DNA from: Serripes groenlandicus | Lineage: Eukaryota; Mollusca; Bivalvia; Cardiida; Cardiidae | Reading direction: 5' to 3' | NCBI GenBank assembly: GCA_031761405.1 | Contig: JASEVX010000010.1 | Coordinates: 13,801,447-13,865,446, forward strand | Length of the DNA: 64,000 nucleotides | Part shown: in pieces, positions 51,714 to 62,702 of the stretch | Position numbering within the stretch: position 1 is the first letter of the stretch | Layout of the letters: each line of letters opens with the position of its first letter | Position numbers and translations under genes: made by a program | The notes under the pieces: generated by a model | Databases searched by the model: none | Seen by the model: the letters and a program-made list of their open reading frames with translations, nothing else | What the model was told of the DNA's origin: nothing

Positions 51714-52503
51714 CTATTTCAATTATAGCACTTGTAAAGGGATACAAATTAAGGGTGAACTATGTTTTGACATGACGTTGTTTTCCTTGATAAAATCACG
51801 TGTAGGCTATCTTTACTCCCCATTGTATTTGTTTTGGAAATAATCGATTTTGTTCATTTTGAAATCCGTTGTATCAACAGTCTATGAACATTTTATTTTT
51901 ATTATACTTTTTTCAATTGTTCTTAAACTCATCATGGGCAATTTGTTACTCATTTTGTCTCATTCTAACAAAACGTTTTGGACCTCGTCGAAAAATGTTG
52001 GTAAAGCACGTGAATGACGTCATTTAAAACAATAACGTCATCGCTACAATTCAACTTTCCAAACGGCATTTACAACTCATGACTTCATTTATAAAATGTC
52101 AAGCCCAACGTAGTAACGCATGCGCACTAAGAAGCGTTGCATGAAAAATACGCGGGAGGGAATTTCAACAGCGAAAAATAGTTCTGGAAATTTAGAGTGA
52201 TATATATTGCATTTAGATCACGTCAAATCCTTCTTTGTGTATAGAAGAGAAATTGTCAATAGTGTTAGAATTCTTTATATATAACGTGTGTAATATAACA
52301 TGACTAAATAATATGTTAATAGGCAAAGCCTAGGTCGTGTGAAAGCAAGAACAAATGAATTAAGCAATGTCTGTCCCCCAACAAGAAACAAATTAATAGG
52401 CAAATTGTAGAAAGTTACAAAAACATAATTTGAAAAACATATTGAACAAAACGAAACTTAGCATGCATTTAAGTTTAATTTGTACATGTATATCTGTTTT
52501 ATT

Positions 52504-52527
52504 GACGCCGCGTGGAAGCGCGGCGTC
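52504..52527. repeat. GC-rich perfect hairpin
   Basis: GACGCCGCG, loop TGGAAG, CGCGGCGTC. The same GACGCCGCGC motif ends the repeat at 31578 and 53283, so this may mark the other end of that element. Confidence 0.6.
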
Positions 52528-53282
52528 AGTATGGGATAGGTTTTAATTTTGTACCATGGGGTGACGTAATCGAAAAGGGAGCAATCAACAAATATTATTG
52601 TATAGAAAAACTCTGTAATATGTTTGAAAAAACAGCCTTTATGATTGAATAAATTGTATTAACTGATTTAAGAAACAACAAGATACAAAATATGTACATC
52701 TTTTACCGTTGTTACAAAACTTTAGATACATTTAAATTGTTTTTAATAACTGTTCCCCAACTAACTAGGCTAAGCTATTTTTATGAGTTGATTTACGGAG
52801 TTCATTAGGCTACGCTATTTTAATTGTTTGGTTTACTGCTCTGAAGAGCTCAGAAAAAAGATTCGGGTGATGTTTTTTCCTATTTATTTCTGTTGTATTA
52901 CTAAACTTAAAACGTTCCTCCCCATACAGTTGTTCATCCAGACCAATGTATTCTTGCTATATGTTGACTATACATGAGAACTTTATCTTTTAATTTCATA
53001 AATGCTTAATTTTGATATTAAATATCTTTAAACTTGTTAGAATTATTTGTATTTTTTGTTTATATACTCTTGTTTTTTGTTATCATACTTCTGCTCAACT
53101 TGAAGGAAAATAAACTTCCCTCTCTCCTTCCAAACGGTAAACCAACTGGTTTGAAGACTTAAATTGTCATTTCACGACTAAACTTTACATGCTGAATATC
53201 ACATATATCGTAGCATATAAAGTGTATAATCCTTACGTCAAAATGGACTCTTTTTGCTCTTGATAACATTTTACTATAGACT

Positions 53283-53492
53283 ATGGTATCCAGGTGAGCA
53301 ATAAAGGAACATCTTGGACTTCTTGTTTAAGATAAAGGTACATTTGGCCTTCTTGTTCAAAATATTTACAACCTGTCCGTTTGCACAGGTTATTTAAATG
53401 TATTGAACTGCATCTGCTTCCCTTTAAGTCATGCTTTAAAATCATGCGCGGCGTCTTTGATGCTTAGCATCAAAATTCGTCTTGTTTTTTAT
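53283..53492 (-). repeat. Dispersed repeat, inverted copy
   Basis: CCAGGTGAGCAATAAAGG, two CTTCTTGTT units, CTGTCCGTTTGCACAGG, GCGCGGCGTCTTTGATGCTT and AGCATCAAAATTCG. Inverse of 31578-31790. Confidence 0.65.
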
Positions 53493-53679
53493 TAGGTCAG
53501 GATTGTAACAGACTGTAAGATTTCCAAGGATGTTGATGGAAAACAACACTAGAAGGCATTGAAGAATGTTCTGATTTATTTTTACAAATGCCAGTTATTT
53601 GTAAACTAGTAATACATATAATTGGAAACTGACTCTTACCATGGTTGATTGAATGACTTGCGCTTAACATTACAACATT

Positions 53680-53800
53680 AACAATGGTACTTTAGTTCAC
53701 CTAACATTTTCCCCTGGCTTTCTAGAATACTAAAATACTCCACACAACAATCTTCCAAGGCAGATGGCTAACTTTGCATGATCTGGCTGAATGTATAATC
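53680..53800 (-). mobile_element. SINE-2 fragment
   Basis: AACATTTTCCCCTGGCTTTC, ACTCCACACAACAATCTTCC, GCAGATGGCTAAC. Confidence 0.5.
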
Positions 53801-53865
53801 TTGAGACAATTTAAGATGAGAACACTATGCATACAGACTGAGAAAACTGTAATTTTTGACAAATA

Positions 53866-53912
53866 TTTTCAAAAGTCCCATTTATAATGATGTATGTTGG
53901 AAAGGGTAAAGT
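53866..53912 (+). mobile_element. TTAA-1 3' terminus
   Basis: ATTTTCAAAAGTCCCATTTA and TGTATGTTGGAAAGGGTAAA. Confidence 0.5.
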
Positions 53913-53914
53913 TT

Positions 53915-55405
53915 AGACCCTTGTCTGATGTAAATTACTTGCTTTCTGTGACTAATCCGAATACATTGTCGGAATGGTGTAATTGATCCAAATTGAACAT
54001 ATCCAAAATGAACAATATGTTCCTATTCAACAACATTTTCACTTTGAACACCTATCTCCTTTTCTGGTTTTTAATTTGTAAAACATGAAACAGCATCAGA
54101 TTATTTGTTAATAAGTACCAGACTTAGTGTCAACAACAGTTACTGATTATATATACATGTATCTGAAATATGTTGTTTGAAAAAAAATGGATAATGAAAG
54201 ATCTGATCAATAAATTCAATATACATTTTATTGCATAAAACAATAAACAGTATGTTTATAGCAAATAAAGAAATTATAAAAAATACAAACAGAGAAATGG
54301 ATTTTCCAGAAGAATTTGCAATAATTTAACATTGTTAGTGATCATGTTAAAATTGCTCTATTATAAAAATATGATGTGTATAAATTTCGTTAAAACTTTG
54401 ATATTAGAACGGTTATCAAAGCTGGATCAAACCTTGAATATGTACAGATTCTCAGAGTTATCAATGTTGATAACCATTCCTTTTTTTAATTGTTATTGCT
54501 CAATTATAAAAGCTTTTGAAAAGGGTACAGGGAGTAAACTAGTTTCACTAAAAGCCTGTATAAAAATGTAATAAGTGTTTAAGTAAGACAACTCCCCACA
54601 ACATAATTGTTTCATGTATACATTGTTAAGTTTAGTTGCTTCTTTCAAAACATGTACCTGCTGAGATTTGATCTTAGAACTCTTGTTAGACCAGGTGTTT
54701 TAGCATTAAACTACAGTATAGGTTTTTATTTTGAGCAGCAGTTCATGAAAATATGTGTAATTTTATTACCAGTAAAGTATAAGAATTTTTTTGTTACAAT
54801 GAATGTATACCAATTTAAATTTTACCATTTCTATTGTATAGATTACACAATTTCACACAGAAAAATGGATTTCACAATAAATTACATAGAAAACAGATAC
54901 ATTTATGTGGTATTTCAGTTATATCAGAGGACAGAACACTTATGTGAGGTCACTGGGTGACTAATATAACTGACATTAATTATGAACTGCCTTATAGCCT
55001 TTTTCTGTTGAAAAACAGATTAAGTTTTCTTTATTTTTCAACCAAAATGTTTATACAAATTTATTTAAATAAAAAGTATTTTGAGTGTTTGTTGAATTTA
55101 AAAAGAGATTGATCCTCTAGCTTTATCTACAGATTTCAATGCTCAGTTTGTTTTTACCTTATTTGAGTTTGATATAGTTAGTGTACAATGCCCGGTTTCA
55201 TAGACGGACCTAAATCGGTGACCGTAAAAGGCTTTTATTTTGCATTTGCTCTTCAATTTGAAGAGTTCTATGACATCATTGGTTGTTGTGCTCCCAAGTA
55301 TGAAAATAGTGCTGTCAATAGATGTTGAATCTTTTTTTAATGTTGTTTGAATACATACATGCAGAGTATTTGAAATAACCTAGTGAAAATAATGTTTAAA
55401 TTCTT
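53915..55405. other. AT-rich, nothing recognised
   Basis: Open frames of 79 and 117 codons here are AT-rich, start and end without splice context and show no domain; not called as genes. Confidence 0.45.
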
Positions 55406-55410
55406 AGTAC

Positions 55411-55970
55411 CAAGTTTGTCCAATCTGATCAATAAACACATAATTTTTGATAAAAAAAAAAAAATGAAACTACTAGAAATTCAGCCTGTTGAAAGAAAAG
55501 TAATGTGTTTTACTGACAGCCCCCATATGACATCATTTCTTTTAAACAATCATGACTCATTTGAGTTTGATCAATAAACACATTTTGGTTGAAAAAAAGA
55601 TGAATCTACTAGAAATGCAGCCTGTTGAAAGACAAGTAATGTGTTTTACTGATAGTCCACATATATATGACATCATTTCTTTAAAACAATGGACTCATTT
55701 GAGTTTGATCAATAAACACATTTTGGATAAAAAAAAAAGATAAATCTACTAGAAATTCAGCCTGTTGAAAGAAAAGTAATGTGTTTTATTGATAGCCCAC
55801 ATATGATTCTTTTAAAACAATGGACTCATTTGAGTTTGACCAATAAACAAATTTTGGATAAAAAAAAGATGAAACTACTAGAAATTCAGCCTGTTGAAAA
55901 AAAAGTTATGTGTTACATACTGATAGTCCACATATAACATCATTTCTTTAAAACAATAGACTCATTTGAA
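55411..55970 (+). repeat. Satellite-like tandem, ~130-140-bp unit x4
   Basis: Each unit contains TTTGATCAATAAACACA, an A run, CTACTAGAAATTCAGCCTGT, TTGAAAG, AGTAATGTGTTTTACTGATA and CATCATTTCTTTAAAACAAT. Anchor spacing is 138 then 130 bp. The short frames inside are unit repeats, not proteins. Confidence 0.88.
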
Positions 55971-55974
55971 GGCA

Positions 55975-57165
55975 TGAAAGTGTTTTCCTCTCTTTCAGGT
56001 TGGAGGATATATGGCTTAAGACATTTACTATGTATACCCCAAAACCAGGGTGAACTGATTCTGGTCATACTTTCATGATTTGACAAAGACTAGGTCATAG
56101 ACATAAACTGTTAAACTGTACAATGTAAAAAAAATAATGTAAATTGAAGGAAAATAATTTGAAATTGACTAGTTTTGTTTGTTTGCTACATTTACTGCAA
56201 TAAATAGATAAACGTCTTAAAGTCAATACAACTAGACAGTCGAAGATATGATAGTTTAGCTATTTTCTTGAGTGGAGTCAACATTTGACAAGACGGCTTC
56301 GGCTTCAAATGACAGATACAGACAAAAACGATACACACCATGTGACGTCACGCGATGTGACGAAAGCATCGTGGAACGTTCCCAACAGATACTAAACAAA
56401 TAATTTAGAAATGAAGTTATATTTTTAAGCAAATTATTGATATAATAAATATTATTGATATAATAAATAGCTTACCTTGAAATGAAGCTATGCCGATACA
56501 GAAACAGAATTGTTCGTCCTTTTCAGTTAAAATAATATCCGAGGCCAGTGTAACGAACGATAACTTCCGTTGAAATATTTACAATCATTTTCAAGTGTTT
56601 ATTGCTTCTCTATATTGCAAAGATATAAAATCCATGACATAATGATGACAGATACAAAAGAATAGTCGACTTAGCCTTCATAAAGTCCTTCCAGTGAATG
56701 AAATCCATTTGTGACGTGTCAAACTATCTTTTTCTACCATTCCTGTCGTTTTCCTTTTGTTATTTATTTATTACTTGCCTTACAATGACGTTACTTTTCG
56801 TTGCAATGACGTCACATTTGGATGTGTTTACTTCCGGTTGAGAAAATACTATTTTAAAAATAGAAAACGAGTGCAATTACACGCAAATTATCACATATCA
56901 GATTCCTTGTTTTCATTCCTTTATCGAGAAAGAATTTAATTTAATTTTTCTCTCTAGTTCTAAGTATTTTTTGATTTGTCAAAACATACGAATATCGTGT
57001 TTGTGGGTTTAACCGGTTACGAAATGAATAGGTTACGATAATTTGTCCGTCCAGTAAGACCGGAAGCAAAATGGCCGAAAAAAAGTGCTATGGGGTTGAG
57101 ATTTGATATGTGAAAAACAGTAAGATTTTACTGAATTCTCGCTGTTTTGATCTCGTATGATGTGT
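55975..57165. other. Mostly unannotated, possible promoter-side sequence
   Basis: CRE-like TGACGTCA occurs at 56342-56349, TGACGT also at 56712 and 56782, with TGACGTCACATTTG at 56807. No exon could be established. Confidence 0.3.
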
Positions 57166-57166
57166 T

Positions 57167-57232
57167 CGTACGTGTAACCTATAGGCGTGCTTCGCTCGAG
57201 CCTTCGGCTCGAGCTTTCACACGTACTAGGAA
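57167..57232. repeat. Nested hairpin, GCTCGAGCC-TTC-GGCTCGAGC
   Basis: A perfect inner stem (57195-57215 region) within an outer TACGTGT/ACACGTA pairing, about 60 nt in total and CpG-bearing in an AT-rich setting. A repeat tip or a structured site are both possible. Confidence 0.55.
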
Positions 57233-57700
57233 AATGAAGTCACGTCAGCGGTTTGACGATATAAAGTTAGTCACTTTGGCGCCAAAACCTGTAAATTTCA
57301 TCCAGAAATAGTGTAAACGTTAAGTACATTTTATTGAAATAAGCCTCATAAGGCACTTTATGTGATAAATAGAATATTTCATGAGTGTTTATTTATTATC
57401 ACGTATAATAAACTCATTAACTAAGCTGAATATGACCTCAGCATAACTATTGGCAGCATTGTTATACGGTTTAGGCCTACTGACGAAATTAAAAAAGCTT
57501 TGGAAAACCCGATTTTCTTTTTGTGTTTTGTCATGTGATAAAAAGAATCTGACATTCGTTGTCATTTCATAAACAGTTTTATCAAACTCGTCCAAGAAAC
57601 TTGATATTAAGCTCGCCAAAGGCTCACTTAATAAAAAATTCTTGAACTCGTTTAATAAAACTTTATATGAAATGACAACTCGTGTCAGATCCTATATATA

Positions 57701-57840
57701 TATATTTAGTGGACGAATGACGCTTGTTACATTGACTTTTGTCAATCGCCGAGAATGTTGCCCGAGTTGGGGTTCAAATCACAACCACTGGAATGACAAC
57801 TAGTATCGCTACTGACTCAGCAACCGGGCCTCAGCCCCAA
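57701..57840 (-). mobile_element. SINE-2 head and body
   Basis: GACGAATGACGCTTGTTACA, TTGACTTTTGTCAATC, TTGGGGTTCAAATCACAACC (inverse B box), CTACTGACTCAGCAACCGGG. Confidence 0.62.
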
Positions 57841-57969
57841 ATAGGGTTCGAAGACAAAACAAGCTTATCAGAATGTAAAATATGCCCCCCTGTTATAATC
57901 TCTGATACGTTTAAACGGTTGAGAAATAAAAGACAGATATTTTGTGCGTAAAAGGTAAAGAGTCTATAT

Positions 57970-58217
57970 CGAGGGCTTGGCGTGAAACGGTTGTAACTAA
58001 AATTGGTATTTTTATTACCAAGGTTAATTACCTCAGCATGAAGTCTTTAGAAGCATTAAATCATTTGTCTTGGTAAACAATGGAAATTTAGGTGCCATTG
58101 CTCGTTCTGAGCAATGGCACCTAAATATGCATTGTTTACAAAAGTGTGAAAATTGCCCCTAAACGAGGGTTTTCAAACTAGGATTTTAGTTACAACCGTT
58201 TCACGCCTAGCCCCTCG
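57970..58217 (-). mobile_element. CGAGGG-family MITE, copy 2
   Basis: CGAGGGCTTGGCGTGAAACG to CGTTTCACGCCTAGCCCCTC. The hairpin GGTGCCATTGCTCGTTCTGA plus GCAATGGCACC is intact, inverted relative to copy 1. Confidence 0.85.
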
Positions 58218-58633
58218 ATACATGTCTTATGAGAAAACAATTGTACATAGTTAACGATGGATGCCTTTAAAAATTGTAGTCAAGTGCACAAAAACAGGAG
58301 CATTATTTTACCATTTAATTGTAATTAATCGAGCCAGTTCATTTGAAAAATAGTACAATTGTGCATTGCATTCGCGAACAGTGAAAATTAATATCAGCAT
58401 GTCCAACCACCCAGTCTGATCAAAATATACACTGTACACATATTACTTGCACGAGCTTGTTGGAAGATGTTTGTAGATTTGCGTGGAGTCTGATACGACT
58501 AAGCAGATAGACAGGCTGATCTTAACCTAAACCGTACAGAAATGCCAACCTCTATCTTTTTCGTACGGTCGGTATAAATTATGTTTTACTGCGTTACGGA
58601 CGTACAATGGTGTGATCCTTAGCTTTGCACAGT

Positions 58634-58737
58634 CTTAACTCTTTCCCTCATATAGACGCTTTCTGACGCCTTTGCAGCAGACGGCTTTTTGAAAACATAG
58701 TGACAAAAGAAGAAATTGCTCAAAACGAGCCTTTTGT
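58634..58737 (+). mobile_element. TTAA-1b left half
   Basis: TTAACTCTTTCCCTCATATA through AAATTGCTCAAAACGAGC, then a break into CTTTTGTAC at the hairpin tip. Confidence 0.75.
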
Positions 58738-58910
58738 ACTAATAAAAATTCTGAGTTCTAAGTTCTAGCTGTTCATTTTTCTTAAGTTAATTGCCAAGCA
58801 GTCGGAGTATTATATATCAGATTAATAAAATGATTAATATGAAGTTCTTTCATCTTCTAAACCGAAACGATGGTAGACAGCTGGACAACTAAAGAAATCA
58901 TTCTACACTG

Positions 58911-59130
58911 TTAACCCTTGCCCACATACAACGATTTAGCAGCAGCCAACGTTAAAGACATTTCCACAAACATTATGGAAAGTTCCTTTAAAAATAAAGT
59001 AAATAGTTGAAGCGAATTGAGAACATTTAGGCAAATGGAAAAATTACTCATCATGAGCAATTTCTACATTTGCCACAATTTCCCCAAAAATATCCTGATA
59101 AAGTGTCTGTGATTGGCAAAGAACTAAACA
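58911..59130 (+). mobile_element. TTAA-1 MITE
   Basis: TTAACCCTTGCCCACATACA; hairpin AAATTACTCATCATGAGCAA; right end worn (GTGATTGGCAAAGAACTAAA). Confidence 0.65.
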
Positions 59131-59179
59131 GAAAACGAAAAACGAATAAAATGAGGATACAGACGGACGATTATAATTG

Positions 59180-59278
59180 TTAACCCCTTAACAAAATATG
59201 GAAAATCTCTTTAATTGAATGGATAACCTATGACTAAAAGTTGAAAACATTGTGGCAAAAGGAGAAATTGCTCGTTTT
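59180..59278 (-). mobile_element. TTAA-1b half, broken at the hairpin tip
   Basis: TTAACCCCTTAACAAAATATGG, ATGGATAACCTATGACTAAA and GGAGAAATTGCTCGTTTT match the inverted TTAA-1b copies (8862, 16866) up to the tip and stop there. Confidence 0.68.
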
Positions 59279-59414
59279 TTGTCCCCTTAATATATTCTTA
59301 AAAATACAAAATTTAGCACAATAACTTCGCATTCATGAAAATATTCCAATTTTCCTGTTATTAAAAAACTATGGTTTTAATTTACATTTTAATTATAAAA
59401 AAAATACACGCATA

Positions 59415-59645
59415 TACATAGACTAGTTCACTATTCTTAATCTTCTCTTGCAAACTCGAACGAGAACCAGTCTAGTGACGAACTGCTACGGAAATATCCG
59501 AGAGCTGACGGTAAAATACGGCGCATACGCGATCAAGACGATTAACACGGCGCATGCGCAAGCCCATTGCACCAGTGATAGTTCTAAACATAACCAATAT
59601 ATGCGCTGTTGCTGATGCACCTGCGCAATAAATATTGACATTTTT
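59415..59645 (-). repeat. Dispersed GC-richer repeat, copy 2
   Basis: GAACCAGTCTAGTGACGAAC, GAAATATCCGAGAGCTGACG, GGCGCATGCGC, GCACCAGTGATAGTTCTAAA, ACCAATATATGCGC. Inverse of 46848-47085. Confidence 0.7.
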
Positions 59646-60056
59646 GACAGTTTGAAATAGCGCCCAAACGTTATCTGTAAATTGAATTTGATTGGCTGCA
59701 GCTTGTCCAATCAAAACCGAGAGAGATTAACATCTCTATAGGTATGTTCAGCGCTGAACCAGTTTAAGTCTTCACTGCACGCAGAAACAAGACATCACAA
59801 GACCCATATGCGGATGTTTTCATTCTGGTGTCATTTATATATGCAACGGCGATATTGGGCTACACTTATAGGCTTTTGTCGAATGATACATAAAATCAAT
59901 ACCTAAAGTGCATGTAGGTGGATCGTGAAGGCTCTGGTTAAACGCACTGGCACATCTGACTCTTCAATGTACGCAGATGCAATCAGATCCAATAAATAAA
60001 TAAATCTTATCTAGCACATGGCCTTCAACATATATATTTTTGTTTTTTCATTCATG

Positions 60057-60195
60057 CACCCACACGTACGTACAACCATATAAACACTTACATATACATA
60101 TATACATTCACATATATACAAACACATACATACCCATATACTTACATACACATACACATCCTCATAATACATATAAAAATATATACAGACACGCA
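60057..60195. repeat. Degenerate (CATA)n microsatellite
   Basis: Runs of ACATACATAC and CACATATATAC. Gives spurious His/Tyr-rich frames on both strands. Confidence 0.85.
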
Positions 60196-60333
60196 TACAT
60201 AACATTTAATTTGTTATCCACTACGCGACAGACACTCAGCAGCTTGCTTATATACTTAATATGACACAATTTCATGAAAATTAACAGTCATATATAATTT
60301 AAATAGGTAATACTGAAGACTGCAGTAAACATT

Positions 60334-61425
60334 TTATTTATATTTCTTAAATGTTTTAACGCTAAGCGATGCTTGTATGTCACATTGGTTATCATTCCAT
60401 ATAGATTTACTATAATACGTGAATAAGTTCTTCATACAATTGGTACGAAGTATATCTTTTAAAACAAGATCCTTATTTGATATTGATCGCAGCTTATGGG
60501 TTTTACTTTCAGAAAAATGTATCGTATCTGTCATGTATGATGGTACTATATTATTTATAGTTTTATAAATACGGACAGCTGTATGATACTTACATCGATC
60601 AGCAAATTTAAACCACTTTAATTGCTTGTTTTTGTCGATTTTTAAAGTATGATTTTGGCAATTCTCTTGTGTAGGCTAAACAATCGTGTGACGATTAGAT
60701 CCTCTACCCCAGACCGAATAACAGTAATCTATAATTGGTAATATATAAGCATTACAAAACATAGCCTTCATGTCTGTTGAACGGAAATAGATAAACAGTT
60801 GCTGATAATATTGATCAGGAGTGAAATCTTATTATTCATCTTTTTACAAACGCTATCAGTTTGCACTTTCCAGTTTAATTTGTTATCAACATATACGCCA
60901 AGTATTTGTTGTGTGGTAACATTTTCTAATTTTGCACCATTCACGTACAGATTAAGTGTATATCTCAAATGATAAGGAGATCTAATTGTCATACACTTAG
61001 TCTTTAATGGGTTCAATGTCATGTTATATATTTTACACCATCTCTGTATACAATGTAAGTCATTTTGTAACTTGTTTTCAATGTGTGCCAATTTATATCC
61101 GGATTCAAATATAATCCAGTCGTCTGCATACACTTTATTTATTTATTTATTGGGGTCTTACGCCGCTTTCAACATTATTTCAGTTATATCACTTATTCAT
61201 GCTCCCTGGGTAAACAATCCAGTACTAGGCTAGAAAATGTGCCTTGCCGAGGTGCCGCGACTGGAGATCGAACCCAGGACACTCGATTTCGAAATCCCCG
61301 ACGCTAACCACTCGACCACAGCGGATCCCTCGTCTGCATACAAATTACTAAGCGACTGTCTGCGTTTTGAAATCATTATCATATGCAAGGGCATGAGACT
61401 AGTGCGACCTCAACCATAAACTTGT
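60334..61425 (-). pseudogene. Non-LTR retrotransposon reverse transcriptase, 5'-truncated relic
   Basis: Read on the minus strand, a weak upstream piece (LMPLHMIMISKRRQSLSN, 61425-61342) leads to the catalytic YADD box at 61120-61130. Downstream comes LNPLKTKCMTIRS, then LGVYVDNKLNWKVQTDSVCK and KKMNNKISLLINI, the usual order after the catalytic box. At about 60775 the frame shifts into MKAMFCNAYILPIIDYCYSV with WG, and near 60690 it shifts again to RLFSLHKRIAKIIL. The C-terminal piece is at 60534-60334 (TYYSKSIWNDNQ...FKKYK). The arrangement fits a CR1/Jockey-type LINE; the clade is not determined. Frameshifts, stops and loss of endonuclease and 5' parts show it is dead. A SINE interrupts it right beside YADD. 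Confidence 0.82.
61133..61329 (-). mobile_element. SINE-4 inserted in the reverse-transcriptase relic
   Basis: The inverted head GGATCCGCTGTGGTCGAGTG (tRNA-Ser-like) with B box GGGTTCGATCTCC lies on the right, and the tail (GATATAACTGAAATAATGTT, AAAGCGGCGTAAGACC, AAATAAATAAATAAA) on the left. A 13-bp direct repeat TCGTCTGCATACA flanks it (61120-61132, 61330-61342), proving insertion. Confidence 0.88.
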
Positions 61426-61449
61426 GTGGGTCGATACATCTAGGCGGAC

Positions 61450-62300
61450 AGTGAAGTCTCTGCGGATTTACGGGCTCACCTGAATCTTCACTGTTTGCAG
61501 ATGTAATAAGACCCGTAATAGTCTGTCTCCGTTTCGGTATATATCAAATGTACAATAGCTTGCTACTAGTAGGGCTGTACTTATAAACTTATCATAACGT
61601 CGATACACCAAGAGCTGTTTTACATGTATGGCAGATAATGGCGGCTCTGGTGAGTCTTCACTGTACGCAGATGTAATAAGACCCGTAATGGTCTGTCTCC
61701 GTTTCGGTATATTTTAAATGTACAAGAGCTTGCTACTAGTGAGGCTGTACTTATAGACGTATCATAGTGTCGATACACCAAGAGCTGTAGTACATGTAGG
61801 CGGATATTGGCGGCTTTGGTGAGTCTTCACTGAACGCAGATGTAATGAGACTCTATTAGCGGACAGAGGCGTAGTTTTGCAATAATCAATGTGTAGGCCG
61901 TCTCGTGAGAAAATCAGCATTGTGGACTCTGCGTAAAGTATCGACCCGGATCAGCCTAAGCATGCCACACAGGCCTACCCGGATAGACACTTTTCGCCTC
62001 CTGTGGATTTCCTGTTTCAGGAATCACTACTCCATACATCTATCCCCTAAGACGGAATGTGTCGGCCGGATCAGTCTGCGCGGATAGCGCAGACTGATCT
62101 GGTCGATACATTACGCAGATGTCTATCGCCGCAGCTGCATGTTGGGGCATTTTGAGAAAAAATGTGTAGGCACGTGCCTACAGTGCCTAAAGGGAGCTGC
62201 GCCCCTGTGTATTAGATGTAGGCGTATATTGGCGGCTCTAGTGAGTCTTCACTGTACGCGGATGGAATGAGACTCTCTTAGCGGATGTCTCCGTGTTGGG
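61450..62300 (+). repeat. ~177-bp tandem repeat, interrupted by the chimeric MITE
   Basis: Units share GAGTCTTCACTGTACGCAGA, TGTAATAAGACCCGTAAT, GTCTGTCTCCGTTTCGGTAT, AGCTTGCTACTAGT and GTCGATACACCAAGAGCTGT. GCAGATGTAATAAG anchors are at 61498 and 61675. The next unit is split at AGCGGA by the element at 61864, and a further copy of the GAGTCTTCACTGTACGC part resumes at 62241. Confidence 0.85.
61864..62207. mobile_element. Chimeric hAT-like MITE containing a GAGCC segment, copy 2
   Basis: CAGAGGCGTAGTTTTGCAAT to GGGAGCTGCGCCCCTG. It has the same internal order and the same junctions as 32697-33042, including GCAGATGTCTATCGCCGCAG and the palindrome GTAGGCACGTGCCTAC. Confidence 0.82.
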
Positions 62301-62309
62301 TATAATTTA

Positions 62310-62605
62310 AAGGTCAAATATGAAAGTTTCAATGTCACCCCCACCCCCTCTTTTTAAAAAAAAATCAAAACAAGTCAGAATAGCATCTCTCAAGTCTGAC
62401 ACTTGAATCGTGTTTATCAAAAGAAAAAAAAGTCGTGAAACGCGTGCTCGGTTGAAAATAATCTCCCGTGCAATCTGGTGACGTCACACTTGAAAGGTTA
62501 CAATTACAGACATTCTTAATACTAGTTTGAATACTACATTATGTGAAGGCTTTGGTGAGACAAAATATTTGGAAAATTTAACCTCCACCCTCATTGTGCG
62601 CAGAT
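62310..62605. other. No recognised feature
   Basis: C-rich and A-rich short tracts; no gene signal. Confidence 0.4.
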
Positions 62606-62702
62606 GCTTGATTGTTAGGAGTTCAACGCCGGTTTTTAACGCCACTTTGTTTTTCAGTTAAAGCACGGCGACCAGTTCGCACGGCGACCAGTTCGCAAGT
62701 GT
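62606..62702 (-). mobile_element. SINE-2 tail with 17-bp duplication
   Basis: GAGTTCAACGCCGGTTTTTA, TTTTTCAGTTAAAGCACGGC, and GCACGGCGACCAGTTCGC occurring twice in tandem. Confidence 0.5.

Larger units (their letters stand above)
51000..53280. other. AT-rich, mostly repeat-poor region
   Basis: Contains only the inverted repeat at 51591 and the hairpin at 52504. No frame with splice support was found. Confidence 0.45.

Noticed and set aside
54607..54960. 117-codon plus-strand frame
   Set aside because: AT-rich composition, no splice sites, no recognisable domain.
59472..59714. 80-codon minus-strand frame
   Set aside because: It lies across a dispersed repeat with an inverted copy at 46848 that lacks an equivalent frame.
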